DNA of 64,000 nt from Myxococcales bacterium. Its GTDB lineage: Bacteria; Myxococcota_A; Bradymonadia; UBA7976; UBA1532. The notes beneath the pieces are model-generated. The model worked only from the letters and a program-made list of their open reading frames with translations. It had not been told where the DNA came from and ran no database searches. The stretch covers positions 62,001 to 126,000 of the forward strand of contig JACKDN010000006.1 of assembly GCA_020633465.1 (NCBI GenBank), written 5' to 3'. Position 1 is the first letter of the stretch. The number at the start of each line of letters is the position of its first letter. Made by a program: the position numbers and the translations under genes. This document shows, piece after piece, positions 36,798-44,524 of this stretch.

Positions 36798-39700
36798 GTG
36801 AAGAATCTCACTGGAGTATTGAGGGGCATTGCCCTCTTCTCGGCCGTCGCGGTCGGATGGGGTTGTGACGACGCGACGAGTCCGAGCAGCGGGGACGCTG
36901 GCACGGACGCCACGCCGGGCGTCGGCGGTCAAGGCGGCGGCGCCGGCGGCATGGGCGGCGGCGCCGGCGGCATGGGGGGCGTCGGCGGCGATCCGGTGCG
37001 GACCTGTATCACCGACGCCGAGTGCATGAACGACGAGTACTGCTTCGTCCAGGACGGCGACCTCGAGGGCATCTGCAACCAGGGCTGCCGCCAGGGCGGC
37101 TGCGCCGAAGGTCAGTTCTGTGACCTGACCGCCGAGCCGCGGGTCTGCGTCGACGAGCCCTGCGAGAGCGACGCCGAGTGCCCCGAGGAGACCTACTGCA
37201 AGGACGGCGGCTGCGAGCCCGGCTGCCGCACCGACCCCGATACCTGCCAGCCCACCGAGAACGGCCAGGTGACCGAGTGCGATCCCGACAGCCGGGAGTG
37301 CGTGGCCCTGCTGCCCTGCTGCTCGGCCGACAACACCTGCAGCGAGGTGCGCGAGGACGCCTGCGACGGCACCGTGCTGCGCGGCGTCGCCGCGTGCGTG
37401 GTCGATGGCCTGCCCGACGGCACGGACGTCTGCACCGACGCCACCGAGTGCGACGGCGACGCCGACTGCGGCCCGGGCCTGTACTGCAACCAGACCGACA
37501 ACCGGTGCTACCCCGGCTGCCGCCGCGACGACGCGAGCACCTGCCCCGACAACCAGGTGTGCGACGACAAGAACCGCTGCGTCGACCTGCCCTGCACCGA
37601 GGATGGCGACTGCCCGGACAACTTCTTCTGCAACGACGCGCTGCTGTGCAACGAGGGCTGCCGCATCGGCGGCTGCGCCGTCGGTGAGTGCAACCCCGAG
37701 ACGCGCGAGTGCGAGGAGAGCTGTGACCCCCAGGCGCCGAACGCCTGTGGGCCCGGCCAGGTCTGCGACGGGGGCCGCGGCAACATCTGCGTCGAGGAGT
37801 GCGGCGGCGACGACAGCTGCCCGCCCGACCAGCGCTGCGACCTCGACACCGGCCTCTGCGTGACCGGCTGCCGCGACGACGAGAACGAGGACGACGACGA
37901 TCAGGCCAGCGCCACCGACATCATGCTCGGCGCCGAGATGGACGGCATCCGCACCGGCACCGTGCAGGGCGCCATCCTGTGCGCCGAGGACGCGGGCGAC
38001 TTCTACGCCATCACGCTGAACGCCGGCGAGCGCATGCGGGTCAGCGCCAGCTACATGGACAACGGCATCGACACCATCGACCTGCGGCTGCACGGCGACA
38101 GCATCGCCGACGGCCCGCTGCTGTTCGACGGTCAGGCCGTGCCCGAGGCCTTCGAGTACCCGCCCCTGGGCACCGAGCTCGACGCCCAGAGCACCTTCTA
38201 CATCGAGGTGTTCGGTGAGGTGGAGACGCGCCTGCCCTACACGCTGACCGTGCAGGTGGGCGTGGGCGTGGCCTGCTTCCCCGACGACAACGAGCCCAAC
38301 AACCGGGCGGCGGACGGCCCCATCCAGGACGCGCCGGTGTTCGAGTACCTCGATCAGACCATCTGCGGCGACGACGAGGACTGGTTCTGCGCCGAGGTGG
38401 GCGTCAACTGGAGCATGAACGTCACGCTGACGGCGGATCCGGGCAGCGATCCCCTGGCGCTCGAGATCTTCTCGCTGACGCGCGCGCAGCAGGCCGGCGG
38501 CCTGGGCAACCCGAACTACGGCGAGGCCGAGGTGACCGTGCGCGACATCCCCGCGGGCACCGAGTACTCGTTCAGCCGCGACCCCGACACCGCCGCCTTC
38601 AGCGACGAGACCTGGTGCGCCCGCGTGCGGCCGGACGTCGACGGCGCGGTCGCCCGCTACGACCTGCGCATCGAGGCGCGCAACGGCGGCGAGTGCGGCA
38701 ACGACGGCAACACCGAGCCCAACGACACCCGGATGACCGCGGTCGACCTCGACATGCAGGCGGCCATCACCACCGGCGGGCTGCTGAACAGCGAGGCCGA
38801 CCTCGAGGTGCCCCTCGACCTGGAGATCTGCGCCCGCGACGTCGACTTCTTCTGCTTCACCGCCGAGGCGGACGACATCATCCAGGCGTGGGCCGTGGGC
38901 AACGGCGTCGCCGGCGAGCTGGCGGTGCAGTTCTTCGACCCGGCCGGCGTGCCGGTGGGCCGCGAGGCGCGCCACACCGCCCCCGGTGAGATGCCCGACA
39001 AGGCCGAGGTGGCCGGCACGCTGGCGGGCCGCTACTGCGTCAGCGTCGACGGCCAGGGCCCGGCCCAGGGTCCGTACGACCTGTTCGTGCGTCGCGACCC
39101 GGTCGGCGAAGGCGTCTGCGCCGCCGACCGCATCGAGGTGCCGGACGGCCCGCGCAACGACAGCGCGCCGACCGCCACCCCGCTGCCCGACGTCAGCCCC
39201 AACGGCACGCGCTTCGAGTTCCAGCAGGGCTACATCTGCGATCCCGAGGCCGGCGCGGACTACGACTGGTACAGCTTCCCGGTCGCCGAGGCGAACTCGG
39301 CGATCTGCGTGATGGTCGACGGCTTCGACGACGAGCGCAGCAACGTGCAGGCCGAGCTGTTCAACGGCGCCGGCAACCCGAACGGCGACGGCTGCGCCAA
39401 CGACGCCGCCTGCGGCGAGGGCCTGGCCTGCGTCGGCGGCCGCTGCACCGCGCCGAGCGACGTGTCGACCACCGGCTACAACTTCGAGCTGATGAAGCTG
39501 GCCCGCGCCGAGGTGGGCAACCGCAACGGCGACTACCTGGTGCGCGTCTCGCACGGCGACGACGGCGAGTCGGCCTACAACCTGGCCGTCACCGTGCAGC
39601 CCGCCGCCGACCCCTGCCCCGACGACTGGCAGGAGCTGGGCGACAGCAACGACGACCAGAACAACCCGACCTTCCTCGGCGCCGGCCAGGTGGGTCTGTG

Positions 39701-40190
39701 CGACGCCTGGATCTGCGACAACGAGCGCAACCGGCAGGACGGCGACTGGTACGAGATCACCGTGCCCGCCAACACCGACCGCACCATCGTCATCGACTAC
39801 TCGTTCGGCGGCGAGGGCCAGCTGGCCATGGAGCTGTACGGTGATCTGTTCGAGGATCCGGCCGACGACTTCAGCAACTTCGTGAAGAGCGAGTTGGGCC
39901 AGCTGAGCCAGCAGTGCATCAACATCCGCGGCGGCGACGTCGAGATGGACGCCCGCCTGCACGTCTGGCTGGCCGGCGGCGCCTTCGTCGGCGGCGGCAA
40001 CCGGGTCGACTACTCGGTCCGCATCGTGCCGACCGACCTCGACGTCAACCCGGGCGGCGCCTGCACCGTGCTGGGCGCCAACCCGGACATCGATCCCTGC
40101 CCGCCCCGCGCGGAGTGGCCCCAGATCCCGGGCCTGGGCCGCATCCAGCCCGACGACTGCTGGCCCTCCTTCACGGTCGTCGCCCCCTGA
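36798..40190 (+). CDS. Very large Cys-rich/PPC-repeat lipoprotein B
   Basis: An 1130-residue lipoprotein with the same plan as the lipoprotein at 29321-32239. The signal ends SAVAVGWGC, then an Asp/Gly/Met linker; about residues 70-360 are cysteine modules (DAECMNDEYC, GGCAEGQFCD, DNQVCDDKNRC and so on). PPC-like units follow, opening DENEDDDDQASAT, DNEPNNRAADG, NTEPNDTRMTAVD and GPRNDSAPTATP. A further Cys module (CANDAACGEGLACVGGRC) sits inside the last third. The GTG at 36798 is the only start that keeps the signal peptide. Together with lipoprotein A it brackets the PKD protein, suggesting a shared surface role. Function unknown. Confidence 0.75.
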   Translation: MKNLTGVLRGIALFSAVAVGWGCDDATSPSSGDAGTDATPGVGGQGGGAGGMGGGAGGMGGVGGDPVRTCITDAECMNDEYCFVQDGDLEGICNQGCRQGGCAEGQFCDLTAEPRVCVDEPCESDAECPEETYCKDGGCEPGCRTDPDTCQPTENGQVTECDPDSRECVALLPCCSADNTCSEVREDACDGTVLRGVAACVVDGLPDGTDVCTDATECDGDADCGPGLYCNQTDNRCYPGCRRDDASTCPDNQVCDDKNRCVDLPCTEDGDCPDNFFCNDALLCNEGCRIGGCAVGECNPETRECEESCDPQAPNACGPGQVCDGGRGNICVEECGGDDSCPPDQRCDLDTGLCVTGCRDDENEDDDDQASATDIMLGAEMDGIRTGTVQGAILCAEDAGDFYAITLNAGERMRVSASYMDNGIDTIDLRLHGDSIADGPLLFDGQAVPEAFEYPPLGTELDAQSTFYIEVFGEVETRLPYTLTVQVGVGVACFPDDNEPNNRAADGPIQDAPVFEYLDQTICGDDEDWFCAEVGVNWSMNVTLTADPGSDPLALEIFSLTRAQQAGGLGNPNYGEAEVTVRDIPAGTEYSFSRDPDTAAFSDETWCARVRPDVDGAVARYDLRIEARNGGECGNDGNTEPNDTRMTAVDLDMQAAITTGGLLNSEADLEVPLDLEICARDVDFFCFTAEADDIIQAWAVGNGVAGELAVQFFDPAGVPVGREARHTAPGEMPDKAEVAGTLAGRYCVSVDGQGPAQGPYDLFVRRDPVGEGVCAADRIEVPDGPRNDSAPTATPLPDVSPNGTRFEFQQGYICDPEAGADYDWYSFPVAEANSAICVMVDGFDDERSNVQAELFNGAGNPNGDGCANDAACGEGLACVGGRCTAPSDVSTTGYNFELMKLARAEVGNRNGDYLVRVSHGDDGESAYNLAVTVQPAADPCPDDWQELGDSNDDQNNPTFLGAGQVGLCDAWICDNERNRQDGDWYEITVPANTDRTIVIDYSFGGEGQLAMELYGDLFEDPADDFSNFVKSELGQLSQQCINIRGGDVEMDARLHVWLAGGAFVGGGNRVDYSVRIVPTDLDVNPGGACTVLGANPDIDPCPPRAEWPQIPGLGRIQPDDCWPSFTVVAP

Positions 40191-40658
40191 CGCCCCCCCG
40201 GCCGGGGGCGCGCCCCGCGCCCCCGCCCGAAGGGCCCCTCGCCCTCACCCCTGCCCTTGCCCTTGCCCTTGGCCGCGCCGGCACGCCCGAGTGGGCGCGA
40301 CGCCCGCAGGCCGCGAAACGTGCCCGTGCCCGTGCCCGTGCCCGAAGCCGCGCCGGAGCGGACGGGCCGGCGCCACGCGCGCAGGCCGCGCCCCCCTGAC
40401 CTTGACCTTGACCTTGACCTTGCCCCCCCTGCCCAAAGGCCCCCCTGCCCAAAGGCCCCCCTGCCCAAAGGCCCCCTGCCCGAAGGGCCCTGCCCCCCGC
40501 CCCATCGACGCCGCCGTGGTTCGCCCTACCGGCGACGGCGACCGCCAGCCCACCGCCGTGCTGGTCGTGACGCCGCCTCGCCGCCTGCCCAACCGCTTGA
40601 CGCCGCCCTCCCCCTTTTGGCACTCTGCCGCGCCTGACGTTTCCACCGGGAGCACGAC
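40191..40658. repeat. Non-coding patch built from several different short tandem repeats
   Basis: This gap contains (GCCCTT)x3 at 40253-40270, (TGCCCG)x4 at 40321-40344, (TGACCT)x4 at 40397-40420 and a 14-16-nt unit CTGCCCAAAGGCCCCC repeated about four times at 40429-40490. The reading frames through it encode only repetitive peptides. On the minus strand the last repeat presents alternating GGG and GGGGGG tracts. Such clusters resemble hypervariable or quadruplex-forming spacer DNA. Confidence 0.75.
40204..40224 (+). terminator. GC hairpin after lipoprotein B
   Basis: GGGGGCGC and GCGCCCCC form a perfect 8-bp stem with the loop GCCCC, 13 bases after the stop codon. No T-tract. Confidence 0.55.
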
Positions 40659-40790
40659 ATGAAGACGCGTAAGCAGCGGAACAACACGGCGCGCCGCAAG
40701 GCCGCCCGCAAGCACAAGCTGGCCAAGGCGCGCCGCCGCATGGGCAGCGCGTTGAAGAAGAAGGCGAACGGCCGGCTCACCTCGAGCTGA
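40659..40790 (+). CDS. Small highly basic protein (43 residues), unknown function
   Basis: Starts MKTRKQRNNTARRKAA and ends KKKANGRLTSS. About half of all residues are Lys or Arg and only two short stretches are hydrophobic, so it is likely to bind RNA or DNA, or to be ribosome-associated. GGGAG lies about 7 bases before the ATG. It follows the tandem-repeat patch and faces the convergent cytochrome operon. I do not recognise a family; the composition resembles small ribosomal or nucleoid proteins. The basic, lysine-clustered code is unlike the random frames around it, which supports a real gene. Confidence 0.6.
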   Translation: MKTRKQRNNTARRKAARKHKLAKARRRMGSALKKKANGRLTSS

Positions 40791-40838
40791 AGCCCGCCGC
40801 CGCGCGGCCCAGCCTGCCCCGCCCCAGCCGGGCCGCCG

Positions 40839-41429
40839 CTACTCGCGGCGGTTGGCGGGCGGCACCCCGAACACCCACCCGACGTCGGCCCGCGGCCGGT
40901 GGCAGTCGATGCAGAAGTCGACCTGCCCGCTGAACGACACCCGTCCGTCGTTCTCGACGCGCGCCCACCACCAGTCGTCCCGCTCGGGATCGGAGCCGGG
41001 ATCGGCCTTCGCCATGACGGTGATCGCGTCCGGCGATCCGTCGTCCTTCTGCTGCTCCTTGACCAGGATGCTGCCGGCCGGGAAGTCGGGGCGCGCGTCG
41101 CCGTCGTCGGGCATGACCGACAGGTAGGGATCGAGCGCGGGCCCGTTCGCCCACACGATCACCTGCGCCGAGGCGTGCTGCGACGGCACGGCGTCGGCGC
41201 TCACCCGCGTGAAGCCGCCGCCCGCGAAGTCGCGGGCCGCGGCCACGGTGGCCATCTCGTCGAAGCCCCCGCCGCCAGCGGCGGCGTCGGGCGATCCGCC
41301 CGCGTCGGCCGACGCGGCGTCGCCGTCCGTGGCGGGATCGTCGTCGTCGCCGCCGCAGGCCGGCAGCGCGCACAGGGCGCCCGCGCACAGGGCGGCCCGG
41401 CACAGAGAGCGGGTTCGGTTCGAAGTCAT
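40839..41429 (-). CDS. Cytochrome P460-like lipoprotein
   Basis: A 196-residue lipoprotein (signal ending ALCALPAC, then GGDDDDPATDGD). From about residue 100 it follows the cytochrome P460 family: FPAGSILVKEQQK, ITVMAKADPGSDPERDDWWWARV and, near the C terminus, FCIDCHRPR with a CxxCH haem motif. P460 proteins oxidise hydroxylamine or act as cytochrome c'-beta-like haem proteins. It is the last gene of the operon 44308-40839; its ATG overlaps the stop of the preceding gene (ATGA) and has GAGGAGG upstream. In the bufferin-like context it may receive electrons or react with NO/hydroxylamine; that link is inferred. Confidence 0.82.
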   Translation of the reverse strand: MTSNRTRSLCRAALCAGALCALPACGGDDDDPATDGDAASADAGGSPDAAAGGGGFDEMATVAAARDFAGGGFTRVSADAVPSQHASAQVIVWANGPALDPYLSVMPDDGDARPDFPAGSILVKEQQKDDGSPDAITVMAKADPGSDPERDDWWWARVENDGRVSFSGQVDFCIDCHRPRADVGWVFGVPPANRRE

Positions 41430-42394
41430 CGCAGGTCCTCCTCGGTGGGCTCGAGGCCGCAGGCGCGAAAGGCGGGCGCGTAGGCGCGGCGGCCGGCGGC
41501 GTCGAGGTGGTCGTACAGCACCCGCCGCGAAGCGCAGACCGCCGCGGCGTGGGGTCGGGCCGCGCGCTCGGCGCAGGCCAGGTCGAGCGTGCCCCGCGGC
41601 GCCGAGCCGTCGGCGCAGCGGAAGCCCACCGCGCCGTTCGGGCGCGCCCAGCGGCTGGCGTCGGCGACGCCGCACCGCACGCGCACGCAGGGATCGTCGG
41701 CGTTGGGATCGTAGGGCCGGTAGGCCTCGAGGGGCGCGGCGTCGGCCAGGACGGTGCGGGGCACGTAGAAGCCGGACCCGTCGGTGCCCCGGCGCACGCC
41801 GCTGGCGGTCCGCGCGCGGGCGCTGTCCGGGCGGTCGGGCGTGTGGCAGCCGCCGCAGTCGGCCAGGCGCCGGTAGCGCGCGGCGGCCGCTTCGCGCCGC
41901 GCCGGCGGCAACGGCCAGGCCGAGCCGGCGCCGCGGCGCAGGGCCGCTTGCACCGCCTCGACCACCGCCTCGCCGGCCGCGGCGTCGTCGCGGCGCCACT
42001 CGAAGCCGAAGAGCGCCGCGCCCACGCCGGGCCTCTCCGGGCGCATCGCGCGAAAGATCTGCGCCCCGTCGGCCGCGATGCGCGTGCCCCGCACGTCGGC
42101 CACGCGGTAGGGCGCGTCGGGCCTGGGCCGCCACGACTCCACGCGGTCGGCCACGGTGCCGGGCGGAAACCGCAGCGACGGCCGCCCGCGCGCGTCGCGC
42201 GCCGTGCGCACCACCGCGTCGGGCGGCAGCTTCAGCCAGACCACCGTGCGGGTGCGCCCGGCCAGGCCCTCGGGCAGGTGCACGGGCGGCGCCAGCGGCA
42301 CGAAACCGTTCGCCGTCCAGTAGGCGGCCGGGTGCTCCACGCGCAGGGGGGTCGGCGGGGCGGCCAACAGGCCGATGACGACCCAGCCGATCAT
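41426..42394 (-). CDS. Exported CxxCH (cytochrome c-like) protein of unknown function
   Basis: A 322-residue protein with a short N-terminal hydrophobic signal (MIGWVVIGLLAAPPTP). One haem-binding motif occurs at about residue 182 (CGGCHTPDRPDS). The earlier part has VVWLKLPPDAVV and LRFPPGTVADRVESW, which recall P460-type strands. The C-terminal third has six further cysteines (DDPCVRVRCG, FRCADGS, DLACAERA, AVCASR, FRACGLEP) that could form disulfides or bind metal. It lies between bufC-like and P460-like genes with 4-bp overlaps at both ends, so it belongs to the same system. I do not know a named family. Confidence 0.68.
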   Translation of the reverse strand: MIGWVVIGLLAAPPTPLRVEHPAAYWTANGFVPLAPPVHLPEGLAGRTRTVVWLKLPPDAVVRTARDARGRPSLRFPPGTVADRVESWRPRPDAPYRVADVRGTRIAADGAQIFRAMRPERPGVGAALFGFEWRRDDAAAGEAVVEAVQAALRRGAGSAWPLPPARREAAAARYRRLADCGGCHTPDRPDSARARTASGVRRGTDGSGFYVPRTVLADAAPLEAYRPYDPNADDPCVRVRCGVADASRWARPNGAVGFRCADGSAPRGTLDLACAERAARPHAAAVCASRRVLYDHLDAAGRRAYAPAFRACGLEPTEEDLR

Positions 42395-43113
42395 CGCCGC
42401 GCGCCGCGGCCGAGCACGCCAGCGCGCACCAGCGCGTCGGTGGCCGCGTCCAGGGCAGGCGACTCGACGCCCGCCGCCGCGCAGGCCTCGTCGTCGATCT
42501 CGCCGGTCGCCCGGGCGAAGGCCAGCAGGCGCGCGAGCGTCGGCCGCAGCCAGCGCACCTGGCGATCGTCGGGCCGCCGGTAGAGGAAGCCGGTGATCGG
42601 GGTCGCCGCGAGCGGCGCCGGCGCGCCCCGCCGCACGCTCCGCACGAAGGCGGGCACGTCGCAGGTGTAGCTGCGCGGCGTCACCGTGGGGTTCACCACG
42701 TCGACGGCCGGGTCGAACGCGTCGGGGGCCCGGGTGACACGGTAGAAGGCGTACTCGTAGTCGGCCACCTGGGCCAAGGACGCCGCGTCGGGACGATCGG
42801 GCCGCCCCTCGAGGAAGGCGGGAAAGGCGGCGCCGAAGGCGTTGAGATCCCAGTCTCCGCAGGGATGCGCGCGCGCGAACGCGTCGACGAGCGCCGGCCA
42901 GGGCGCCCCGCCGCCCCCCGCGTAGGCGTGCTGCGCCGCCGGGAACAGGTGCGCCAGCACGCGCCGATGGTTGGCGCGGATCAGGCCGCGGTAGAAGGTG
43001 AAGCGTCCGGGCGCCGAGGGCGAAGGCCCCAGGCGATCGCGCAGGGCGGCGGCGTCCAGATCGCCGCGCAGGAACCGGGTCATGCCGTCGAAGAAGGCGT
43101 CCAGCTCGCTCAT
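42391..43113 (-). CDS. BufC/DUF2063-type RiPP partner protein
   Basis: A 240-residue protein of the DUF2063/HvfC-BufC family: MSELDAFFDGMTRFLRGD, FTFYRGLIRANHRRVLAHLFPA, HPCGDWDLNAFGAAFPAFLEGR, QVADYEYAFYRV and RRPDDRQVRWL, with ARLLAFARAT near the end. These proteins form a complex with the MNIO enzyme (BufB/MbnB) and help recognise the precursor leader. It directly follows the DUF692 gene and overlaps it by 4 bases, which is the standard arrangement. Lacks membrane segments. Confidence 0.88.
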   Translation of the reverse strand: MSELDAFFDGMTRFLRGDLDAAALRDRLGPSPSAPGRFTFYRGLIRANHRRVLAHLFPAAQHAYAGGGGAPWPALVDAFARAHPCGDWDLNAFGAAFPAFLEGRPDRPDAASLAQVADYEYAFYRVTRAPDAFDPAVDVVNPTVTPRSYTCDVPAFVRSVRRGAPAPLAATPITGFLYRRPDDRQVRWLRPTLARLLAFARATGEIDDEACAAAGVESPALDAATDALVRAGVLGRGARR

Positions 43114-43934
43114 CCGCACACCGCCCGCATCAGCGCGCGCGCCCGATCGGCCTCGTCCAGGACGCGCTCGAGCGGGGGCACGTGCAGATCCCACTCGATC
43201 AGCGTCGGCACGGGCCCGGCCGCCTCGAGCGCCGCGCGGTACAAGGCCCAGACCGGCTCGATGACCGGGGCGCCGTGGTTGTCGATCGCCAGGTCGTCGA
43301 CGTAGGTGTGCCCCGCCAGGTGGATGCGCCCCGCCCGCTCGAGGGGCAGCGCCGCCAGATCGTCCAGCGGATCGGTGCCGTGGTTGTGGGCGTTGACGAA
43401 GACGTTGTTCACGTCGAGCAGCAGCCCGCAGTCGGCCGCCTCGAGCACGGCGGTGACGAAGGCGCCCTCGCTCATCTCGGCGCCGGGCATCACCGCGTAG
43501 GTGCTGACGTTCTCGAGCAGGATCGGGCAGCCCAGCCGCTCCCGGGCGGCGCGCACCCGGGCCGCCACGTGATCGACCGCGGCCCGGGTGAAGGGCAGCG
43601 GCAGCAGGTCGTAGAAGTTCTCGCCGCCCGCGCGCGCGAAGCACAGGTGCTCGGTGAACGCGGTCGCCCCGACGCGATCGAGCACCGCCGCGAGGCCGTC
43701 GAGCAGGTCGAGGTCGAGCGGATCCGGTCCCCCCAGCGAGAGCGCGACGCCGTGCACGCCGATCGGCCAGCGCTCGCGGCAGGCGTCCAGCACCGCCCCG
43801 GCCCGGCCGCCGTGGCCGATGAAGTTCTCGGGGACGATCTCGAGCCAGTCGAGGGGGCGCTCGGTCTGCAGGATGCTGTCGAAGTGCTCGCGCCGCAGCC
43901 CGATGCCGACCCCCGCCGGGGGCCCGGGCGTCAC
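43110..43934 (-). CDS. DUF692 multinuclear non-haem iron oxidase (BufB/MbnB-type RiPP enzyme)
   Basis: A 274-residue TIM-barrel enzyme of the MNIO (DUF692) family. Members use two or three iron ions to oxidise cysteine side chains of a precursor peptide (to oxazolone/thioamide in methanobactin, 5-thiooxazole in bufferins). Conserved strings: LDWLEIVPENFIG, GVHGVALSLGG, TEHLCFARAGG, ILLENVSTYAV, LLLDVNNVFVNAHNHG, IHLAGHTY, DNHGAPV and IEWDLHVPP. These carry the His/Asp/Glu metal ligands. GTG start, overlapping the precursor-like gene by 4 bases (GTGA), as expected of an enzyme made along with its substrate. Confidence 0.9.
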   Translation of the reverse strand: MTPGPPAGVGIGLRREHFDSILQTERPLDWLEIVPENFIGHGGRAGAVLDACRERWPIGVHGVALSLGGPDPLDLDLLDGLAAVLDRVGATAFTEHLCFARAGGENFYDLLPLPFTRAAVDHVAARVRAARERLGCPILLENVSTYAVMPGAEMSEGAFVTAVLEAADCGLLLDVNNVFVNAHNHGTDPLDDLAALPLERAGRIHLAGHTYVDDLAIDNHGAPVIEPVWALYRAALEAAGPVPTLIEWDLHVPPLERVLDEADRARALMRAVCG

Positions 43935-44308
43935 GCCCCGCCGTCCGCGGGGCAGCCGGCCGCGCAGCCCGCGTCGGGCGTCGGGCAGCCCGCCGCGCAG
44001 CCGGCGTCTTCGGTCGGGCAGCCCGCCGCGCAGCCCGCGTCGGTGGCGGACAGCCGGCCGCGCAGCCCGCGTCCGCGGTCAGGGCAGCCCGCCGCGCAGC
44101 CCGCGTCGGCGGTGGGGCAACCCGCCGGGCAGCCGGCCATGCCACCCTCACCCCCCATGCCGCCGCCGCCGCCCCCGCCATCGGTGGCCGCCGCGTCCGC
44201 GCGCCCGCCGCTGCCGCCGTCGTCGTCGTCGTCACCGCAGCCCGTGGCCAGGCCCAGGCCGCCCGAGATCAGGGCGACCGCGACGATCCGTCGAGTGGTG
44301 GTGAGCAT
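43931..44308 (-). CDS. Cys-repeat lipoprotein, candidate RiPP precursor for the DUF692 enzyme
   Basis: A 125-residue lipoprotein: MLTTTRRIVAVALISGGLGLATGC is the signal (lipid Cys24), then GDDDDDGG and a Gly/Met linker. From Cys60 the chain is 11-residue repeats CAAGCPTxDAG, six in all, ending CPADGGA. Unit 3 is scrambled in frame (PDRGRGLRGRLS): a one-base insertion near 44091 and a one-base loss near 44046 compensate each other; correcting both restores CPTADAGCAAGCPTTDAG. Ten cysteines remain in the core. Located directly upstream of bufB/bufC-like genes with an excellent GGAGGAGG site, it is the best candidate substrate. Lipid anchoring and the CxxxC repeat differ from the known BufA (DUF2282) precursors. 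Confidence 0.75.
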   Translation of the reverse strand: MLTTTRRIVAVALISGGLGLATGCGDDDDDGGSGGRADAAATDGGGGGGGMGGEGGMAGCPAGCPTADAGCAAGCPDRGRGLRGRLSATDAGCAAGCPTEDAGCAAGCPTPDAGCAAGCPADGGA

Positions 44309-44322
44309 GATCCTCCTCCCCA

Positions 44323-44366
44323 GGGCGCGCCCCGCGCGCCCGCCGCGGCCGACCGGGGGCGCGCCC
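44323..44366 (-). promoter_or_regulatory. Long-stem hairpin in the leader of the DUF692 operon
   Basis: GGGCGCGCCCC (44323-44333) and GGGGCGCGCCC (44356-44366) form a perfect 11-bp stem with a 22-nt loop, a few bases upstream of the GGAGGAGG at 44311-44319. It may act as terminator of the upstream gene, attenuator or translational control element. Confidence 0.5.
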
Positions 44367-44446
44367 AGGGCGGGGCGCCTCGGCAGCCGGTCGGCCTCCG
44401 ATGACTCGAGGCTAGGCCCCGGCCGGGGGACGGAACATCTCGACCT

Positions 44447-44477
44447 TTGGAACGGGTCATCCAGGAAATTGGAACGG
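44447..44477. promoter_or_regulatory. Direct repeat TTGGAACGG, 22 bp apart, upstream of the DUF692 operon
   Basis: TTGGAACGG occurs at 44447 and 44469, i.e. two helical turns apart; a third GGAAC lies at 44432. The arrangement fits a regulator binding site in the 216-base gap before the operon. Confidence 0.5.
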
Positions 44478-44524
44478 TCGTGTCGCGCCGGGCGTGACGA
44501 TCGCCGCGCCGCCGCGGTGCGGCG

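Noticed and set aside
40171..40715. Several open frames through the tandem-repeat patch
   Set aside because: They consist of repeated Pro-Lys-Gly, Leu-Thr or Arg-Ser peptides created by the hexamers and lack ribosome binding sites.
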